Shown here: positions 62,402-64,000 of the stretch, piece after piece
Numbering within the stretch: position 1 is the first letter of the stretch
How the letters are laid out: every line of letters begins with the position of its first letter
Origin: Marinilabiliaceae bacterium JC040
Lineage (GTDB): Bacteria > Bacteroidota > Bacteroidia > Bacteroidales > Marinifilaceae
Direction of reading: 5' to 3'
Assembly (NCBI GenBank): GCA_022496785.1
Contig: SNAP01000003.1
Location: 124,001 to 188,000, forward strand
Length of the DNA: 64,000 nt
Made by a program: the position numbers and the translations under genes
The notes under the pieces: model-generated
Told to the model about the DNA's origin: nothing
Databases searched by the model: none
The model's input: the letters and a program-made list of their open reading frames with translations, nothing else

Positions 62402-63739
62402 ATGTTATTCAATAGCGTACGCACTATATATATACAAATCTTATTAATAATTACTCTAGTACATATACCTCTTAGTATTAACAAAACATCAATTAATAAA
62501 AATGAATATAATAAAACCTTATCACTGATTCTACATAATGAACTTATGGATTCTGATTGTTCGAATTACATTGATAAACAGATAAAAAAATTCATGGATA
62601 AATGGAAACTTCACGGAGTTTCTGTTGCTATTTCAAAAGATGATAAATTGTTATTTGCTAAAGGATATGGCCTTGCTAATGTTGAAGATTCTATTCCTAC
62701 TACACCTCAACATTTATTTAGATATGCTAGCGTTTCTAAATTAATTACGGCTACTGCCATTATGAAATTAAAAGAGGAAGGTAAATTATATTTGAATCAG
62801 ACAGTATTTGGTGAGGATGGTATATTATATGATGAGAAATATCAACATTTTAAAGATAAAAGATATAAACAAATTACTGTAGAACATCTTCTTAGACATG
62901 AATCTGGCTTTTATAGAAGAGTTAAAGAACCTATTTTCACACCTTTAAGAGTCGCTAAAAAAATGAATGTTTCTGCACCTCCTTCTACAGATGCTAATAT
63001 AGAATATCTTCTTAAAAGAAGATTACCTTATAGACCTGGTAGTTCTGTTACCTATTCAAATATGGGGTATATTATTTTATCGAAAATTATTGAGAAACTT
63101 TCTGGTATGTCGTATGAGAATTATATTAAAACTGAAATATTAAGTAAGTGTGGTATCTACAACATGCATCTGGCATATAATTTCCCAGATCAAAAATATA
63201 GTAATGAAGTTAACTATTATGAACACGACGGAACAGATAAAATTCCTGCTTGTGATGGATCTGGAAAATTAGTTAATAGATGTAATGGTGGTAATAATAT
63301 TAGAGGTCTCTTAGGTGCTGGAGCATGGATTGGTTCTGCCGTTGATTTATTAAAATTCACTTCTGCTATAGATGGAATTGATTACCGTCCTGATATCCTT
63401 TCTAAAGAATCTATAGAGTATATGACAAAGAACTATTCTTCAAGATTCCCTATTGGTTGGATGAAGATTGATTATAACAATAATTGGTGGCGTACTGGTA
63501 CATTAAATGGAACATCTGTCCTACTTGAAAAACAAGAAAATGGATTAACATGGGTTTTTATTTCGAATACGAGTACTTGGAGAGGTCCTAAATTGCCGTA
63601 TAGAATTAACAACATGATGAGAAAGACTTTAAGAAAAATAAAATCTTGGCCAGAAAATGATCTATTTAATAATTTTTCCTTTAAGCCATTTACAATAAAT
63701 ATTGACTATGAAGAAGAAAAAAATAATTGTTGCTCCTAA
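62402..63739 (+). CDS. Serine hydrolase of the beta-lactamase/PBP4-like family
   Basis: 445 aa with an N-terminal hydrophobic signal or anchor (TIYIQILLIITLVHIPLS). The active site motif is SVSK (Ser110, Lys113) in FRYASVSKLITAT. The second motif is Tyr-Ser-Asn in SVTYSNMGYIIL and the third region is WWRTGTLNGTSV (HTG-like). Class C beta-lactamase-fold esterases or peptidases have this order. The 3' end overlaps the next gene by 32 bp. Confidence 0.87.
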   Translation: MLFNSVRTIYIQILLIITLVHIPLSINKTSINKNEYNKTLSLILHNELMDSDCSNYIDKQIKKFMDKWKLHGVSVAISKDDKLLFAKGYGLANVEDSIPTTPQHLFRYASVSKLITATAIMKLKEEGKLYLNQTVFGEDGILYDEKYQHFKDKRYKQITVEHLLRHESGFYRRVKEPIFTPLRVAKKMNVSAPPSTDANIEYLLKRRLPYRPGSSVTYSNMGYIILSKIIEKLSGMSYENYIKTEILSKCGIYNMHLAYNFPDQKYSNEVNYYEHDGTDKIPACDGSGKLVNRCNGGNNIRGLLGAGAWIGSAVDLLKFTSAIDGIDYRPDILSKESIEYMTKNYSSRFPIGWMKIDYNNNWWRTGTLNGTSVLLEKQENGLTWVFISNTSTWRGPKLPYRINNMMRKTLRKIKSWPENDLFNNFSFKPFTINIDYEEEKNNCCS

Positions 63740-64000
63740 TTCATATAAGGACAGCATTGATGCTTTCAGAATAAGTAATTTTATTGAAAAAGAATTTAAT
63801 TCTATTCTAGGACAACATCACGAAGTTTTATCTATCCCTATTGGAGATGGTGGAGATGGTACTGCTAGTGTTTTAGCAAGAAAACTTCATGCAATAAAAA
63901 AATATTATCCTACTACAAATGCTATAGGTAGAAGAATTAAAGCTCCTATATATCTTTCAAATAATACAGCAATTATTGAAATGGCTTCTGTTTCTGGAAT
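63708..64000 (+). CDS. Glycerate kinase, N-terminal fragment (runs off the window)
   Basis: The frame from ATG at 63708 is open to the window end (97 codons). It reads MKKKKIIVAPNSYKDSIDAF, then SIPIGDGGDGTASVL and AIIEMASVSG, the motifs of the GlxK/GarK glycerate-2-kinase family (APDSFKGS, DGGEGT and EMA.A.G forms). It overlaps the serine hydrolase gene by 32 bp in another frame, so the two are translationally linked. The C-terminal three quarters lie outside. Confidence 0.88.
   Translation, partial: MKKKKIIVAPNSYKDSIDAFRISNFIEKEFNSILGQHHEVLSIPIGDGGDGTASVLARKLHAIKKYYPTTNAIGRRIKAPIYLSNNTAIIEMASVSG

Overview
The window is AT-rich (about a quarter G+C by eye) and comes from a Bacteroidota chromosome, most likely a low-GC Bacteroidales. 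Four things support this: promoters of the Bacteroidota type (-33 TTTG, -7 TAnnTTTG); many TlpA-like lipoprotein/periplasmic thioredoxins with DUF4369-like N-termini; an S46 dipeptidyl-peptidase and a Bat/MoxR aerotolerance operon; and a type II-C CRISPR-Cas9 locus with the 46-bp repeat and tracrRNA form typical of this phylum. No tRNA, rRNA, IS element or prophage was recognised.

Layout. 1-6400: tail of a BceB-type permease, a BceS/BceR two-component pair with a matching TTACA-N4-TGTAA operator, two tandem TlpA-like proteins and a lipoprotein. 6500-20400: M16 peptidase, membrane AraC regulator, degenerate PGN_0703-type nuclease, LysE exporter, a five-gene Lol/MacB-like ABC operon with its LolA-like and beta-barrel partners, a zinc-peptidase lipoprotein and a DUF4382 lipoprotein. 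20500-26400: CapA-like protein, DUF1287 protein, O-antigen ligase, and a threonine aldolase/AlaX operon divergent from an Lrp regulator. 26500-31520: an unassigned pair (degenerate PLD-fold protein plus a 530-aa protein) divergent from a winged-helix protein; it sits beside the CRISPR locus and is the best candidate here for an undescribed defence module. 31530-31760: a structured non-coding stretch. 31787-34635: a CRISPR array of 38 repeats and 37 spacers. 34743-40473: cas2-cas1-cas9, then the tracrRNA at about 40604-40685. 41244-64000: MscS, MaoC-like hydratase, anaerobic sulfatase maturase, moxR-DUF58-DUF4381-batA-batBC-batD, AraC regulator and a Ser-type sulfatase (the likely maturase substrate), another TlpA pair, a DPP11-like peptidase, a maf-ubiA-kdsC-DUF2520 operon, a class IV aminotransferase, a serine hydrolase and the start of a glycerate kinase.

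The strongest non-coding observations are these. (1) Three homologous intergenic small RNAs lie on the minus strand, each with its own TAnnTTTG promoter, two conserved hairpins and an intrinsic terminator. (2) Each CRISPR repeat carries a promoter-like TTG-N18-TATATTTA with the same 18-bp spacing as the cas9 and tracrRNA promoters; this would explain how an array whose decayed end lies at its transcriptional 5' side is expressed. (3) A hairpin formed by the last repeat and the adjacent flank ends the array. (4) Two spacers are diverged versions of each other. All functional statements are from sequence reading alone; no database search was possible.
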